Shown: piece by piece, positions 10,862 to 21,984 of the stretch
Numbering within the stretch: position 1 is the first letter of the stretch
Layout: each line of letters begins with the position of its first letter
Assembly (NCBI GenBank): GCA_013368325.1
Contig: JAACJK010000001.1
Coordinates: forward strand, 3,472,001 to 3,536,000
Length of the DNA stretch: 64,000 nucleotides
Direction of reading: 5' to 3'
DNA from: Ephemerocybe angulata
Lineage: Eukaryota > Basidiomycota > Agaricomycetes > Agaricales > Psathyrellaceae
Position numbers and translations under genes: made by a program
The notes under the pieces: generated by a model
Database searches by the model: none
The model's input: the letters and a program-made list of their open reading frames with translations, nothing else
What the model was told of the DNA's origin: nothing

Positions 10862-11351
10862 ATGAGCACCTCAAGACTCTCATACTCAACAGAAAAGTCT
10901 CAGCGCTTCATATATGGTCTGGGCAGCGTCGTTTTTTCTGGTGCTAGTTGGGTGTACCGTGGCGTTGTGGATCTCCTGTCATCTCTGGTACCTCACGGTG
11001 GATCATCGGTAGATAGCAAGGTCGAAGGCGAGGAGGAGCAGGGAGATGAGAACAACGGGGGGTGAGAACCATGAGGAGTACGAGTTCGTTCATTATATGG
11101 GTGCTCGCTGTCTCAAGGAAGAGCTCGAACTTGAAAGCAAGATTATGAGGGTGCAAGACAAGGGGGAAGAACGAGCGGAGAAGCAAAAGAATAGCAGAAC
11201 AGAAAGGCGCGGGGAGAGGCGCAAGGAAGGGGAAGGCATCGCTATTCAAGAAATAGTCAAGGGAAGGGAAGGGGTAGCCCGCGAAAAAGCAGCGTCGGCA
11301 CAAGACAGCGCACCGTCAAAATGCACGTGGCGCGGCATGCCCCAGGCTTAA
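10862..11351 (+). CDS. Small charged protein, frame broken at a G run
   Basis: A TATA box and leader precede an ATG at 10862. The first frame gives 67 residues, with one moderately hydrophobic stretch (YGLGSVVFSGASWVYRGVVD) and an acidic tail EEEQGDENNGG, and stops at 11063-11065. The stop sits immediately after six Gs (about 11056-11061). The next frame over continues the same acidic, Glu/Lys-rich composition for about 95 more residues to 11351. A one-base length change in the G run would connect the two parts into one protein of roughly 160 residues with a charged, coiled-coil-like C-terminal half. An intron is possible but no good one was seen. No domain was recognised. Confidence 0.45.
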
Positions 11352-11563
11352 GACATGGCGGTGGCTCAGCCCATTAGTAACATATGTACTCTTCGCTTTC
11401 CTGATCATTTTCTTCATGCAATCTACTTGTGTTCTTTGTTCTTCTGTTATTTACAACCTCTAATAATACTATTAGGCGTGGGATCGAATGGTTCGGCATT
11501 CGCCGACTCGGACGGAACCCCCTTCACAACCCCTTCACTTGCAAATTCGAATCTACCTTCAAC

Positions 11564-12923
11564 ATGAAGCCCTTCCACTCCTCTCATCTACTCTCCTTTC
11601 ACTCCATCGCGAGGGATCTAAGGGAACCGAGCGGGGCTTCGGTATGCGCGCCGCTATCCACTGACCTCATCGAGAGGATTCCGCAGGAGATCTTCGATAA
11701 AATCATTGCCAGCGGTGAAAGGTCCGAGCCTGGGAACACCCAGCTCAAAGCCTTCAGCCTCGTCTCTCATGCCTGGGAAGAGTCAACCCGCCCCGTTATG
11801 TTCTCGTATCGACTCATGACAAGGGATTTTGTCCGATTCATGTCGAAGGACGCCGATGAGCATATCTGCACCCGTATCCTGCCTTACATTCGCCGCGCTT
11901 CCTTCCGCCCAGACTCAGTCTTCTCCAGAATCTCGAGGTCCCCAACGCCTACCGACGTGGAAGAGGGACTCCGGACGATCGTTCCCAGGATGAAAAGCCT
12001 CAGCGCTCTGGAGTTCAACTTAATGGAGCCAGAGCTTGTTGGGTTGCTGGGTAGTCTATGTGGTAGTGGAGCAACATCGGCGAGTATCCAGACGCTCGAC
12101 ATTGAGTATATATCGTTCAGCTCGTTCAAGCAATTTCAAGACGCGATTGCCCTTTTCCCCGGGGTCCAGAATTTAACCCTGCTCCGGGGGTGGGAATCTG
12201 CGAGTGTGGAGGATGTCCAGAGCTGCGCTCACATAACTCCGCTCCGCAATCTCAAGACCGTCGAGATTCTCCCCTCAGAATCCACCTCCCCTGACCTCCT
12301 GTGGCTTAGTCGTGCTGGTCGCAGTATCCAATCGCTCGAGGTTCAGATTACCCCCTCGGATGTTGGGGCGATGTCATGCTTTACGAGGTTGGAACATCTG
12401 TACCTTGGGTTCGCGCGAGTCCCCCGACCTGAAGCCATCCGTACGTCTGTATATTTCGTATCTCCCGGGATAGATTTTCCTCAAATCGTTGATAGATGGC
12501 CTTCTTTCTGGCTGTCGCAGCTTGAAGACCCTACAAGTCACCACACCAGTCGATCTCATCTTTCACCCTTTCCGCCGACCGAGTCAACCTGATGGGCAAG
12601 GAGTGCAACCGGTATCGTGGTGCTCTGAGCTACTATCCAGTATCACTTCCCCCTTGACTGAGCTTACCATCAAGCTTCAATTCGATTCCGAAACAGACCT
12701 CGACATAATGGATTGGCAAGGGCTGAACACCCTCCTCCAGAGTCCAACCTCTGGCGCGAGCTTGAAAGTGCTTAGAATTTGCGTCCAGGGGTATATATGG
12801 CGATCCACTAAAGCTGCTTGCAAGCCGATGTTCTGTCGTCGGGTGAAAGGGCTGCAGCCTGGCTGTCGTTTCATTGTCAACTTCTGGCTAGACGGTCTTG
12901 ACTATGTCTTTGAATCTGACTGA
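11564..12923 (+). CDS. F-box-like / LRR-type protein
   Basis: Two exons, 11564-12440 and 12496-12923, join in frame to give 434 residues. The intron is 55 bases, with GTACGT donor and GATAG acceptor. The N-terminal region (about residues 30-75: LIERIPQEIFDKIIAS through FSLVSHAWEESTRPVMFS) is F-box-like. The rest has repeated Leu-rich segments (LRNLKTVEIL, SIQSLEVQI, LEHLYLGF, LKVLRICVQ) as in fungal F-box/LRR proteins that bind substrates for SCF ligases. Fragments of the same gene lie at 13.1 kb (plus) and 19.7-20.1 kb (minus), so the family duplicates and decays locally. The start at 11564 was chosen because the upstream part of the frame lacks family character. Confidence 0.7.
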
Positions 12924-13047
12924 CGAGCGATAATTGTTGTTTCAAAGCTGTGACACTAGGGTAACATCGTAGAGTTACAAACTATGCACGCCATCGCGCA
13001 TTAAAGTACGATGTTCGATCTACGTAGACCTGTAACAGGCCGGTTGC

Positions 13048-13246
13048 GTGAGCGGATCACCACGACCCCACCCAACCGAGATAAAAGGCGATTGTACCGA
13101 GGATGAAGAGAGATGGTTCTCTGCAGTTGTCAGGCTGCTGGGTAAGCTATGCCGTAGCGGAGCAACATCGGCGAAGATTCAGAGTCCAGACGGTCACGGC
13201 CGCCATAGAGAGAAACTTGAAGACGCATGCAAAAAAATCAGGTCTT
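13048..13246 (+). pseudogene. Fragment copied from the 11564 LRR gene
   Basis: About 13125-13200 matches 12025-12100 of the LRR gene (the GSLCGSGATSASIQ region, here GKLCRSGATSAKIQS). The match is isolated, without start, splice sites or downstream exons, and ends just before a tRNA-Gln. It is a duplicated scrap. Confidence 0.7.
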
Positions 13247-13330
13247 AGGTCCTACCAGGGTTCGAACCTGGGTTTCGAGAAGATTCTCTAGGATCAGAAT
13301 CTCGAGTGATGACCACTACACTATAGAACC
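13247..13330 (-). tRNA. tRNA-Gln(CTG) with 12-base intron
   Basis: This is the minus-strand copy of the window's tRNA-Gln. The acceptor 5' arm is complementary to 13324-13330, and the 3' end with its T discriminator is at 13247. The anticodon CTG is complementary to 13295-13297, and the intron 13282-13293 follows base 37. The T arm is identical to the other copies. Confidence 0.92.
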
Positions 13331-13504
13331 ATTGACATGGTGCCCGTTTCAACGGGGTGTCCCATGCTACGCACCACACGCGCGTCCATGATTTGTCCAT
13401 GACCATCAAACTTGAACGCGTCTTGTCCAGAACCACCACTCAAACCCATTCGCTTCTTGGGTGTAGACTCCACAAACGGACGAGTATGCCATAGCTCCAG
13501 TAGC

Positions 13505-13592
13505 GATGTCATCTTTCTCGCTTTCCCTCTCGATCGATGCATATATGCGATGTCATCTTTCTCGCTTTCCCTCTCAATCGATGCATATATGC
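13505..13592 (+). repeat. Two tandem 44-bp units
   Basis: The unit beginning gatgtcatctttctcgcttt is repeated head to tail (13505-13548 and 13549-13592) with one visible difference (ctcgatcg versus ctcaatcg). It is a recent small tandem duplication. Confidence 0.9.
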
Positions 13593-13885
13593 GCTGTCTG
13601 AAGTCGAGCTCGCCTTCCGAGTGCATCGAGCCACGCCCATGACGATGAGCGTCGCTGAATCTTCAACACTATCCGGATCCACCATCTTGTGCTTCTGCAC
13701 TGTGTCAATTCCTGACCCCTGTCTCCTCCGTTATGAACCTGCCTGCCAGGAGAAACTACGTCGAGGACCAATCGAGGACATACTGTCTACTAAAACGAAG
13801 CCGCTCCAAATCCCTCTGTCTCTCTTCTTTCCGTTTTCTTCCCCCACTTCTTTCATTAATTCACACAGCGCGCTCCCGGAGAGTC

Positions 13886-15221
13886 ATGCTTTCTCAATTC
13901 TATTCTCCTCTTCTTGCTCTCGCCCTCGAGGCGATCCCATTCGGGGTGTCGTCACCGGCTGCCATGCCCCGCCCTGCAGGTCAGGTAAACTCCGAGTCCC
14001 CGGCTTCCGAGCCCCCACCGATGGAAGTTAGATGGGACTCTGGGTTTAATGTGGTTACTCGGTGCACGGTCCCGGGGACTGCTGCTTTGACTTTCGTGAG
14101 TTCTTGCTCCTGTGCCATGCCGATGACAATACTAATCGCTTTGGGCCTGTGAAGGACGACGGACCATTCCAATACACGTTCGTCGTCATTTATGCCATGC
14201 TTCGACAGAAATCTTGAATTCGATGCAGAAACGAGGTCGTGGCGATGTTGAAGGCCGCGAACGCCATTGGCACTTTCTTCTACAGTGAGTGGTTGCCTGC
14301 TCCCTGTTCGAGTCTCGTCAACCTAACAATGTTTGAAGATGGGAAGAATTGTGCGTCGTGAACTCAGGCTACGATTTCCGTTCTGTCTTTTTGCTGATGT
14401 ATTCATCCATCTGATTCCAGTTGGCTGCATATACGACAAGGACTCCGTCGACAGAGCTTGGCTCGTCTACAACAGCGGACACCAGATCGCATCGCACACT
14501 TGGTCGCATGCTGACCTCACGACGTTGTCTCAGGATCAAAGTGGGTTTTATGCTGCTTCTCCTGTATTGGTGCGAGGCTGAACCTTCTACAGTTAACGAC
14601 GAGATGTACAAAGTGGAAAATGCTCTTACGAAGATCCTCGGTATCTCCCCTGCCTTTATCCGCCCACGTCTGTTATTTATTCGCTGTACGACGAGGCATA
14701 TGTGCTGACTCTCGTCTACAAGCGTATGGCAAGTACAATGATCTCGTCCTTCAAGTTGCATCCTCCAGACGCCAAACGGTTGTGACATGGGATTTCGAGT
14801 ACGGACTATCCATGGCTTCACAGGATCGTCTCCAACTCACCAACTCTCACAGTTCTCAAGACTCAGCAGGCGCTTCTGCGGACGCGGGCAAAAACTTATA
14901 CTCCCAGCTCATCGAGAAGCACCCAGACACGATCCTGACACTGAACCATGAGACCTCAGGTGCGACGAACCGTTAATTTGTCGTCGAATGAGAACTAATG
15001 TGTAACCCTAGACGGTTCGGTGCGCCAGGTCCTCCCCTTCGCCATTCAGAAGCTTCAGGCGGCTGGGTATCGACTTGTCAGTGTCGCCGAGTGCGTCGGA
15101 AAGCCTGCGTATATCAACGTCGGTCCTCCGCAGGCAAGAGATGTAAGTAATTCACCTTGTGTGAATCAGATATCTCTTTGAGCTGACTTGTCTGGCATTG
15201 TAGGGAAGTTGGACATGTTAA
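13886..15221 (+). CDS. CE4 polysaccharide (chitin) deacetylase, copy 1
   Basis: Ten exons join in frame: 13886-14095, 14155-14177, 14229-14284, 14339-14350, 14421-14540, 14593-14667, 14723-14798, 14853-14959, 15012-15142 and 15204-15221, giving 275 residues. A signal peptide is likely (MLSQFYSPLLALALEAIPFG). The NodB/CE4 motifs are present: TFDDGP at residues 69-74, split by intron 1; SHTWSH, the metal-binding HxxxH; RPPYG; WDFDSQD; and LNHE near the end. The enzyme would remove acetyl groups from chitin or related wall polymers outside the cell. It shares a 12-base micro-exon and an 18-base last exon with the copy at 29.1 kb. It has one intron more (within the first NodB exon) and one fewer (after the DEM exon) than that copy. 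Confidence 0.88.
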
Positions 15222-16565
15222 GTTCAAACCTGCCTGTAAAGTTATCTCCAGTCGCGTTTCCGACGAATAATGGTTTCATCTGACTGATTCGCCGCCGAGG
15301 CCAGGGTCCAAAGGTTTCTCTCGATCTGACTGAACCTTGTCCTTGGTTGAATTCCTCCATGGGTATCGTCGAAGATGTCGAGGTAAGGACGCCCAAAAGG
15401 CAGTTCGTTTTCTCATCGGAATTAGTTGAGATGTGAAGAAAGGAAGGCTTTGTGGAACTCTTTGGTCTTCTTACAATAGTGGGTATAACCCAATGCAATG
15501 GTGGACTCTTGACTCTGTAGACCCCACTGCTTTTCGGGTGGGCGCTACGCACCGGGACTTGAGCTTAAGGCCTCCGTTGCGCAACGGTGCCCTGAACAAC
15601 CAACGTCACCGTTTCAGTTACGTTTCAGTACTCCCGACGTCGTGAAGTCTAACCCTGATCGTAGCGGCACCGCTTCGCGTCGCCAGTCCCCGACTCGCAG
15701 GATCAACTAGCTCAAAGTAGCTCATTGTGGATACCGATTGCGCGAATGATTTTCACAAAGTTCCCGGTAAGATGATATAAGGGACAGGGCCTGAAGCAGT
15801 AGGTTACATGTGGCGTATGTACAACTCACACCGCTCAAGAAATAGGATAGAATTATGCAGGTCCTGGGGACTTCTGCGGGCCTCCGGAGCTTGAAACTAC
15901 CAGCAACCATCCAGCACACTCACCACACCTCCTCGGAGTCATCTTAGTCCCTCGTGGTGCTGGACCAAGGGCGCGATAGACTCGTAGGTCAGGGTTATCA
16001 TAGAAGTCATAGAACAGAGGGCGTTTCTCGTTCTTTAACAGGATATCGGCTAAGCCACGGGATAGGGATACGTGAGGGTCGCTTCTGACAATGGTGACCA
16101 AACGAAGGTCGTTGAGGGGAGTGAAGGGTGAGCATCGAACGGCAAGTAACTATTTTGGGGATACAGCATGCCAGGGGCAATTGAATGACATCACCAAGAA
16201 TGTACAGATACAGAGCTATACAGAGAGGGTGACAAGTTCTCACGGTGACCATGTCCACTGGCAGTGAAATTCCCGTTTTGACGGTACAGGACCCTCCTCC
16301 CACTTCGTGGAGTCGGGGATCGATGATCACGATTGAATAATAGACGCCGGTTGCACAGCAACATCTCTGCTTCTTGACGGCACGCCTCACGTCAACACAC
16401 GGGATTCGGAGACGCGATCCCAGCTTGCTTCCTACTCCCACTACCTCCTTCTTCCCCAACGACGACGACCATGAATTGAACGACCTTCTACCTCTCTCTT
16501 TCACTGCGTTTGTATTCTATTCTACTGCTCTGTTCAAGTATTGCGTCCTTTTCAAAACCTCGACA
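15222..16565. other. No gene assigned
   Basis: Minus-strand frames at 15853-16101 and 16007-16504 are open and one looks protein-like (SDPHVSLSRGLADILLKNEK), but no family was recognised and no splice pattern could be built. The last 150 bases are C/T-rich leader for the hydrolase gene. Confidence 0.3.
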
Positions 16566-17961
16566 ATGTCAGCTACAATTTGGAGCTTATTGGGATCGGT
16601 ACGCCAAAGAGTGCTGAAATCATAACTGGCACTCAAAAATGCGTAGCTACTTATCTACGGGCAGCGTATCCTTGTATACCCCCATGGCTTCATCGAGAAT
16701 CCTCGAGGTCCGTGCTTTCGATTTGCGCTGAGCGGCGCACGCCTGACCCAACCCAATCCACACTTGCAGCCGTACACGAACCCTCCGGCTACAACATACC
16801 CTTCGAGGACCTCCGCCTTACGACCCCAGACAGAGTGACGCTGGCATGCCACCTCATGCTCTTCTCCGAATTCTACACGAGCTTTACTTCATACACCGCA
16901 AAACCAGACGTGTCCGCGTCGTCAAAAGACTCTTCGTCCACTACGGCACTGTCGCTGGCTGGACGGGCCACGGTTGTCATGTTTCACGGGAACGCGATGA
17001 ACCATGGAGATGTGATCGACCTCGCAGTCCAGTTCCTCATCATGGGGTGTAACGTCCTCACGGTTTCTTATCGAGGATACGGGCACTCGACAGGGAAACC
17101 TTCGGAAGGCGGTTCGTACTGTCTGGCATACTATAAGAGTAACACTCATCTTTCAATCCCAGGCCTCCGAATCGACTCCCAAACGGTGCTAGACCACCTC
17201 CTACAACACCCCACCCTTTCTCAAGTTCCCATCGTGCGTAACTCTTCACGCAATTGCACAAAGCCTAACCCTTACGCACACCAGATCATCTACGGCCAAT
17301 CTCTCGGCGGAGCAGTCGCCATCGACCTCGTCTCGCGCAACCCCTCCAGCATCTCCGCCCTCATCCTCGAAAACACGTTTATGTCCATCCCCGCCTTGGT
17401 CAAAGGCTGGCCGAACCCCATCGGCTCGCTCTCCTTCCTGTGCTCCCAGCGCTGGCCATCACTCGACCGCATGCGCAGCATCGCACCCGACATTCCCATC
17501 CTCATGCTCAGCGGCGACAAGGACGCGGTGATCCCGCCACCCCACATGCGCGGGCTGTGGGCCGCGTCGAAGGTCCGGGGCATCCAGGAAGATGCGGAGG
17601 GACGGTGTTCTCCGTTCTTCTTCTGTGGGACGGCGAGGGGAGGGGAGAAGCCGAGTCCGGAGGAGGTCGAGGAGGCGGCGTTGGAGGAGATGACGGACAT
17701 CAGGAGCCCCGCTACGATATGGAATGGAAAGAATATGTTTCGGTATTTCTCTGGGACTGGGCATGGTGAGTCGCACTCCACCCCCGATTTCTGTTTCTGA
17801 CTGACCCATTGGCAGAGGACACGTATCTTGCTGCATCATATTGGACTGACGTACGGACATTTATTGACCAACTGGGTCTCGCACCTCCTATTAACGACCC
17901 GGATTTCGACGAGATCTTCACGTCTACCTTCAGCTCTGAGTCTATCTTCTATCGCCGTTGA
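16566..17961 (+). CDS. BEM46/ABHD13-type alpha/beta hydrolase
   Basis: Six exons (16566-16598, 16665-16707, 16770-17111, 17163-17233, 17285-17765, 17816-17961) join in frame to give 371 residues. Family marks are visible: YPHGF early, IPFEDLRLTTPD, the oxyanion HGN motif (VVMFHGNAMNHGD), SYRGYGHSTGKPSEGGLRID, the nucleophile elbow GQSLGG, the acid region LSGDKDAVIPPPHM, and the catalytic His in GTGHEDTY, split by the last intron. BEM46-like proteins are conserved, usually membrane-anchored serine hydrolases linked to polar growth in fungi. The predicted first exon is only 11 codons, so the usual N-terminal membrane anchor is not clearly included. The frame upstream (FVFYSTALFKYCVLF) is open to 16374 and could supply it, so the start is uncertain. 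Confidence 0.85.
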
Positions 17962-18183
17962 CGCTTCTTTGTTATGTCTATCTTCCTCGCAACACCAATG
18001 GACTATCTCATACCATACCACATCATGCACATTACATTCCTTTCACTGACCGACCTACGAGTATGTTCACTCACTAATACTGTCTTTATTCTATGTCTGT
18101 GCTTACACCTTACTACTAGCAATACCATTAATCATTAACAATTAACATAGTTGACCATAGGGTGGGGGACGACGAAAGCTAAT

Positions 18184-19354
18184 TTACTTCGCGATAGGTC
18201 CCGCAGCATTGGAAACCAGCCCCTCCCGCTGCTTTGATCCGGCGACCGACGCCAAGTTCCCTCCTGCTCCCTTCAAGGGTTTCCAAGCTTTCGCCTGGGG
18301 GTCCAAGGTGCCGGTGGTAGTGAATGAGCTAGATGACGCCGAGCCGAAGCCGCGGAATTCGAACAAGTTGGGATTGATCACAGCCGCCGGGGCTTTCGTC
18401 GAGTTAGTGTTGGAGAATCGGAACTCTGAAGTGTTGAGGTTAGGTTCGCGAGTGGTCGTTTTCTCCGGAGTGGAAGGCTTCGAGGAGGTGGTGGCAAGAG
18501 GTGCCTTGGCCTGAGAGTCGGCTTGGGTCTTGGGCTCGGGCTGAGACGACGTGGACGGGGATAGCTCCCGCTGGACGCTGGACGTACTCTTCGGAGAACC
18601 CTCCTGCGATTCAGAGCCTTGAGCGAAGTCGGTAAGTACTCTGAATTCTGCTCTCTAGATAGACCTGCTCACCTATAACAGTCCAAGCCTCATTAGATCC
18701 CCGGGCGACTGGTGCATTGACAGAATCCTTCTTCTGGCTGGTAGAAGGTTGGAGTGCGAAAGGAAATGGCAGGGCCTTGAGAGGTAGAGACGGCAGCGAC
18801 TCAGGCCTCTTCTCCGCCAACACCTTGATGCACCCAGCCTCCTCGCACGACCGAACCAAACTGCTCCTAACCGTCTCCAAGTTGGCCGTGTTCGTCGTAT
18901 GCCTCCCAACCACACACGGCTTATCGACGACCGCAGACGGTGGCACCGCCTCTTTACACGTCGTACACTTCGCGTCCTTGGGCTCAGCCCCAATCGCCAC
19001 CGTGAACGTGTGCAAGTGCCTCACGACGCACGCGTCGACCCTGTTGTCGCGCTCGAGGTAGCCGGTGTGGCATCGGACACAGTGCCGCTCAGTGTCGTCG
19101 GCGACAGCGCGTTCTGCCACTGCGAGCTGGCGCTCGAAGCCCACGCCTTTCAGGGCCGCGACGAGCGCGTCGAGTTCTTCGGGTGTGCGACCGTTGGAGG
19201 GGTGGGTGGCGGAGAGGAGGCGCTGGGCGAGGGTGTGGGGGTCCATGGTGGCGATCCAGTACGCGAGGGCACGGGAGGAGGGGGAGGTGGAGACCTCAGA
19301 GAATGAGGTAGCCCCCTGGCGTATCGCGGGCTGGAGGTTGGACACGTTTGACAT
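18184..19354 (-). CDS. Cys/His-rich protein, unknown function
   Basis: Two exons, 19354-18673 and 18617-18184, join across a 55-base intron (GTGAGC donor, TCAAG acceptor) to give 371 residues. The N-terminal part is helical (TLAQRLLSATHPSN and LDALVAALKGVGFERQLAVAE). The middle carries a possible zinc-binding pattern: HCVRCHTGY, then C and HLH about 20 residues on, then CTTC (about residues 90-140). The C-terminal 180 residues are Ser/Thr/Pro-rich and low in complexity. The spacing C-x2-C, H-x-H, C-x2-C suggests a small zinc module, but no named domain was recognised. An alternative start is the Met of MDPHTLAQ. Confidence 0.7.
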
Positions 19355-19705
19355 TGGAGTGGCTGGGGTGGTTTGACGCGACGAAGGGGATGTGGTGGTG
19401 GTCTTAGTCGTGGAAGTTTGAGAAGAGACCGATGCGACGTAAGTGTCTTATATACCTCCGAGGTACTCTGAAAGTGAGTGGCAAAAACGTGGGGGAGGCC
19501 AAGGTGGTTCGAGTCAAAAGTCCAAATGGCCCACCGATTTTGTTCCGACGCGTCGCGTCTCGGCTATCATAGCACGAATTATCCAGAACAAAGCCTACTT
19601 ACATCGACCATCGGACTTCAATGTACAATGGCGTACATCGTTCGTAGCTCTACGATGTTACCCTGATGCCACAGCTTTGACACAACAAATCCTGTTCCAG
19701 ACTTT
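19355..19705. other. No gene recognised
   Basis: Likely promoter for the minus-strand gene ending at 19354, with nothing else supported. Confidence 0.4.
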
Positions 19706-20055
19706 CTAACATCCGACGAGCCTCGCGCAGGTTGGACTCCGCAGGAGGGCGTTCAGCTCTTGCCAGTCCATTATGTCGAGCTTGGGCTCGGAAAGAAATC
19801 CAAGCCTGATGATGCTGCCAGTGGGTACATAGTAGCTTAGAGCACCACTATATGGACAGTGGCATTCCCAATAGGGCTTGAACTTGCCCAACGGTACGAC
19901 TCGTTAGGTAGAGATGACGATAGGGAGAGAAAAGATCGACTGGTCTGATGACTTCGAAGGTCTTCAAGTTGCGACAGGCAGAAAGTAAGCCATCCATTGG
20001 AGAGAAAGCACAGTTTCAGAAATATATATCCAGGTACTAAGGATGCAAAGAACAA
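19706..20055 (-). pseudogene. Fragment of the LRR-type gene family
   Basis: Minus-strand frames include a segment close to the 11564 gene: LSEPKLDIMDWQELNALLRSP matches SETDLDIMDWQGLNTLLQSP, and FCLSQLEDLRSHQTSR matches FWLSQLEDPTSHHTSR, a region that is intronic or shifted in the parent. The pieces are in different frames with stops, so this is a dead copy. Confidence 0.75.
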
Positions 20056-20680
20056 ACTAGTAGACGTACGGACGTCTTCAAGTTAGGAAAGAAACGAGAC
20101 CCCAAGGTACAGATGCCCCAAGCTACTCGATTAAGCTGGATAGTACCGTGCAGGCTAAAGTCCTCCTAGGCTTCCTTTGATGGCTCGCGATGAAACGGTA
20201 GGAGCTGGTGACCGGAAGAGAAGAGCAGAAATCTATTCGGCTTCCCGTACGAAGGAAGGCAAAGCCCGAGGTCATCTTCAGTGCTTCCTGGCGGCGAACG
20301 CTGAATCATCCAGAGTAGTAATATGCGCAAACGCAGCTAGTCGATGATACGGATGCCCCAGCTTATTGTCAAAAGCTTCGCGAGTGACCCAGAGTCATAG
20401 GCCTGTCATGTATGTAGCATGCGCCATCATGGTGTTCTTAAAGTCACCGTGCTGTTGATGCGCTTGTACTCAGAGGCCACTTGAAGCGGGAACTCAGTCC
20501 GACTGCACTCCGAGCAGCTAGATGCGAACAAGGGAGGTACTGTTAATGGTTCGATTCCGATTCATACAAATACAATAGTTGCGTAGGAGGGAGCAGGGCG
20601 TCCTTCAAGGTCGATCAGTAAGGCAAGGCGAAGTCTAAATGATAACGGAGAAGCCTACCTAGTTTGGCTGACGTGACCCA
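20056..20680. other. No gene recognised
   Basis: No supported gene was seen. Confidence 0.4.
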
Positions 20681-21037
20681 TTACTTCCCAGTCGACTTGG
20701 AGACCTGACCGCTGGGGGAAGTGTACTGGGAGTATCCGGTCCCACTGTTGTAGTAGGTAGAGCCGTTGGTGTTCTGGTAGTAGTAACTACCATCGCTGTT
20801 TCGGCACAGAGTCAGTGAATGATAACGACGACGAGCAATCGCCGATTCTAAACGCACTTGTTAGAGTAGTGGTACCCGCTGCTCCCGCTATCGCTCTGGC
20901 GGCTACAGTAGTGGTTACCCTACACCCAATGTCTGAATTAGAGCTATGAAGAGATAGCAAAGGGTGGAACGAACCTGAGAGTTGGTGCCGCTCCCGGTGT
21001 AAGAGTAGCCTTTGCCAGAGGATCCCTTGTCAGACAT
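20681..21037 (-). CDS. Small Gly/Ser/Tyr-rich protein
   Basis: Three exons on the minus strand (21037-20975, 20919-20858, 20795-20681) join in frame to give 79 residues. The protein starts MSDKGSSGKGYSYTGSGTNSQ and continues with GNHYCSR, YHYSN, DGSYYYQNTNGSTYYNSG and a Ser-rich end. Short proteins with repeated GSYYY/GSTYY motifs and the same NHYC block are common in basidiomycetes, but I know of no assigned function. The composition suggests an aggregation-prone or low-complexity protein. There is no signal peptide. Confidence 0.8.
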
Positions 21038-21984
21038 GGTTTGGTGGCGCTGGTTGAGGTTCAAATCGAGGGAAAAGGTAGAATGGACCAGGTTCAAAGA
21101 CGCGACGCGTTTAAATGAGCTTGAACCGTGTTGGTTCGTGTTAAGATCCATCCCGCTGACTCATGAGTTTCGGGAAGCGCCGAACAAAGGTTGCTTGAAT
21201 TTGCCGCGCTCAGGGAGGCAGAAGCTGAGAAGGGCCTCCAACCGATGTGCATTGCGATGTGCAAGAATTCTCAGGTGTCTAGGTGCGTAAATTGACCTGC
21301 ACAAAGGCTTCATGATCTGCGATTATCAATTTAAGCGCCTGGTATGGCCAAGCCCGCGGCGATACGCGTTACTCCAGGGGATTTGGTGAGCCATGTTCGA
21401 AGGTTAAATGCGCGTGTTCATGGCGCTCAGCCCTCAGGCATTGGTTAAAGCTGCATGAGGTACTCCCCTTTCTTTAAATACCGGGAGTGAGGCAATTGAA
21501 CCCACTTCACGCCGAGCTGGTGCAGATCACAGCTAGCACCTGGGTTGTGGGCAGCACGATGCTGGCATTGGTAACACGAGGTAGAGCAGAGTCGCAAGCG
21601 TCAGGTCGGTGGTTGGTTATTCCGACAATCGATCTGTACATCAGGTTACTCATCCTGACTCCAAACGCACCTCCGTTATACAGAAGTAAAACACAGATGA
21701 ACTCGAAGAGTACACTCTTGTGCAATGAGGCTGGACTCGTTCCGTGGGCACAGCCAACATACCCAAAGATCGTGGATTTCGGGGAGTGGTCTCCTATGCA
21801 AGACGTGTACACACTGTGGACCCTCTGTGGGCAGTTGAATGTGGGTGTACTTGGGTTGTTAATTAATCCTGCTACGACATGATACGAGGTCACCGCACCC
21901 TTCGTCTCCTACATAAAGGTCGTCACAAATATCGAACCTATACCCCAACACTCCTCCCACAGTCAAATATCTCCCTCAACAAGT
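21038..21984. other. Spacer with promoter of DUF6593 gene A
   Basis: An open frame at 21487-21882 has no recognisable features. The last 100 bases contain a CATAAAG box (21914-21920) and a C-rich leader for gene A. Confidence 0.4.

Noticed and set aside
18611..18672. C-terminal tail of the Cys/His protein ending in LRSRL
   Set aside because: This tail is intron read-through. The GTGAGC to TCAAG intron gives a longer in-frame second exon ending at 18184.
18673..19376. Plus-strand frames opposite the Cys/His protein
   Set aside because: Overlapping Arg/Gly-rich frames are shadows. The minus-strand gene has consistent splicing and a Cys/His pattern.
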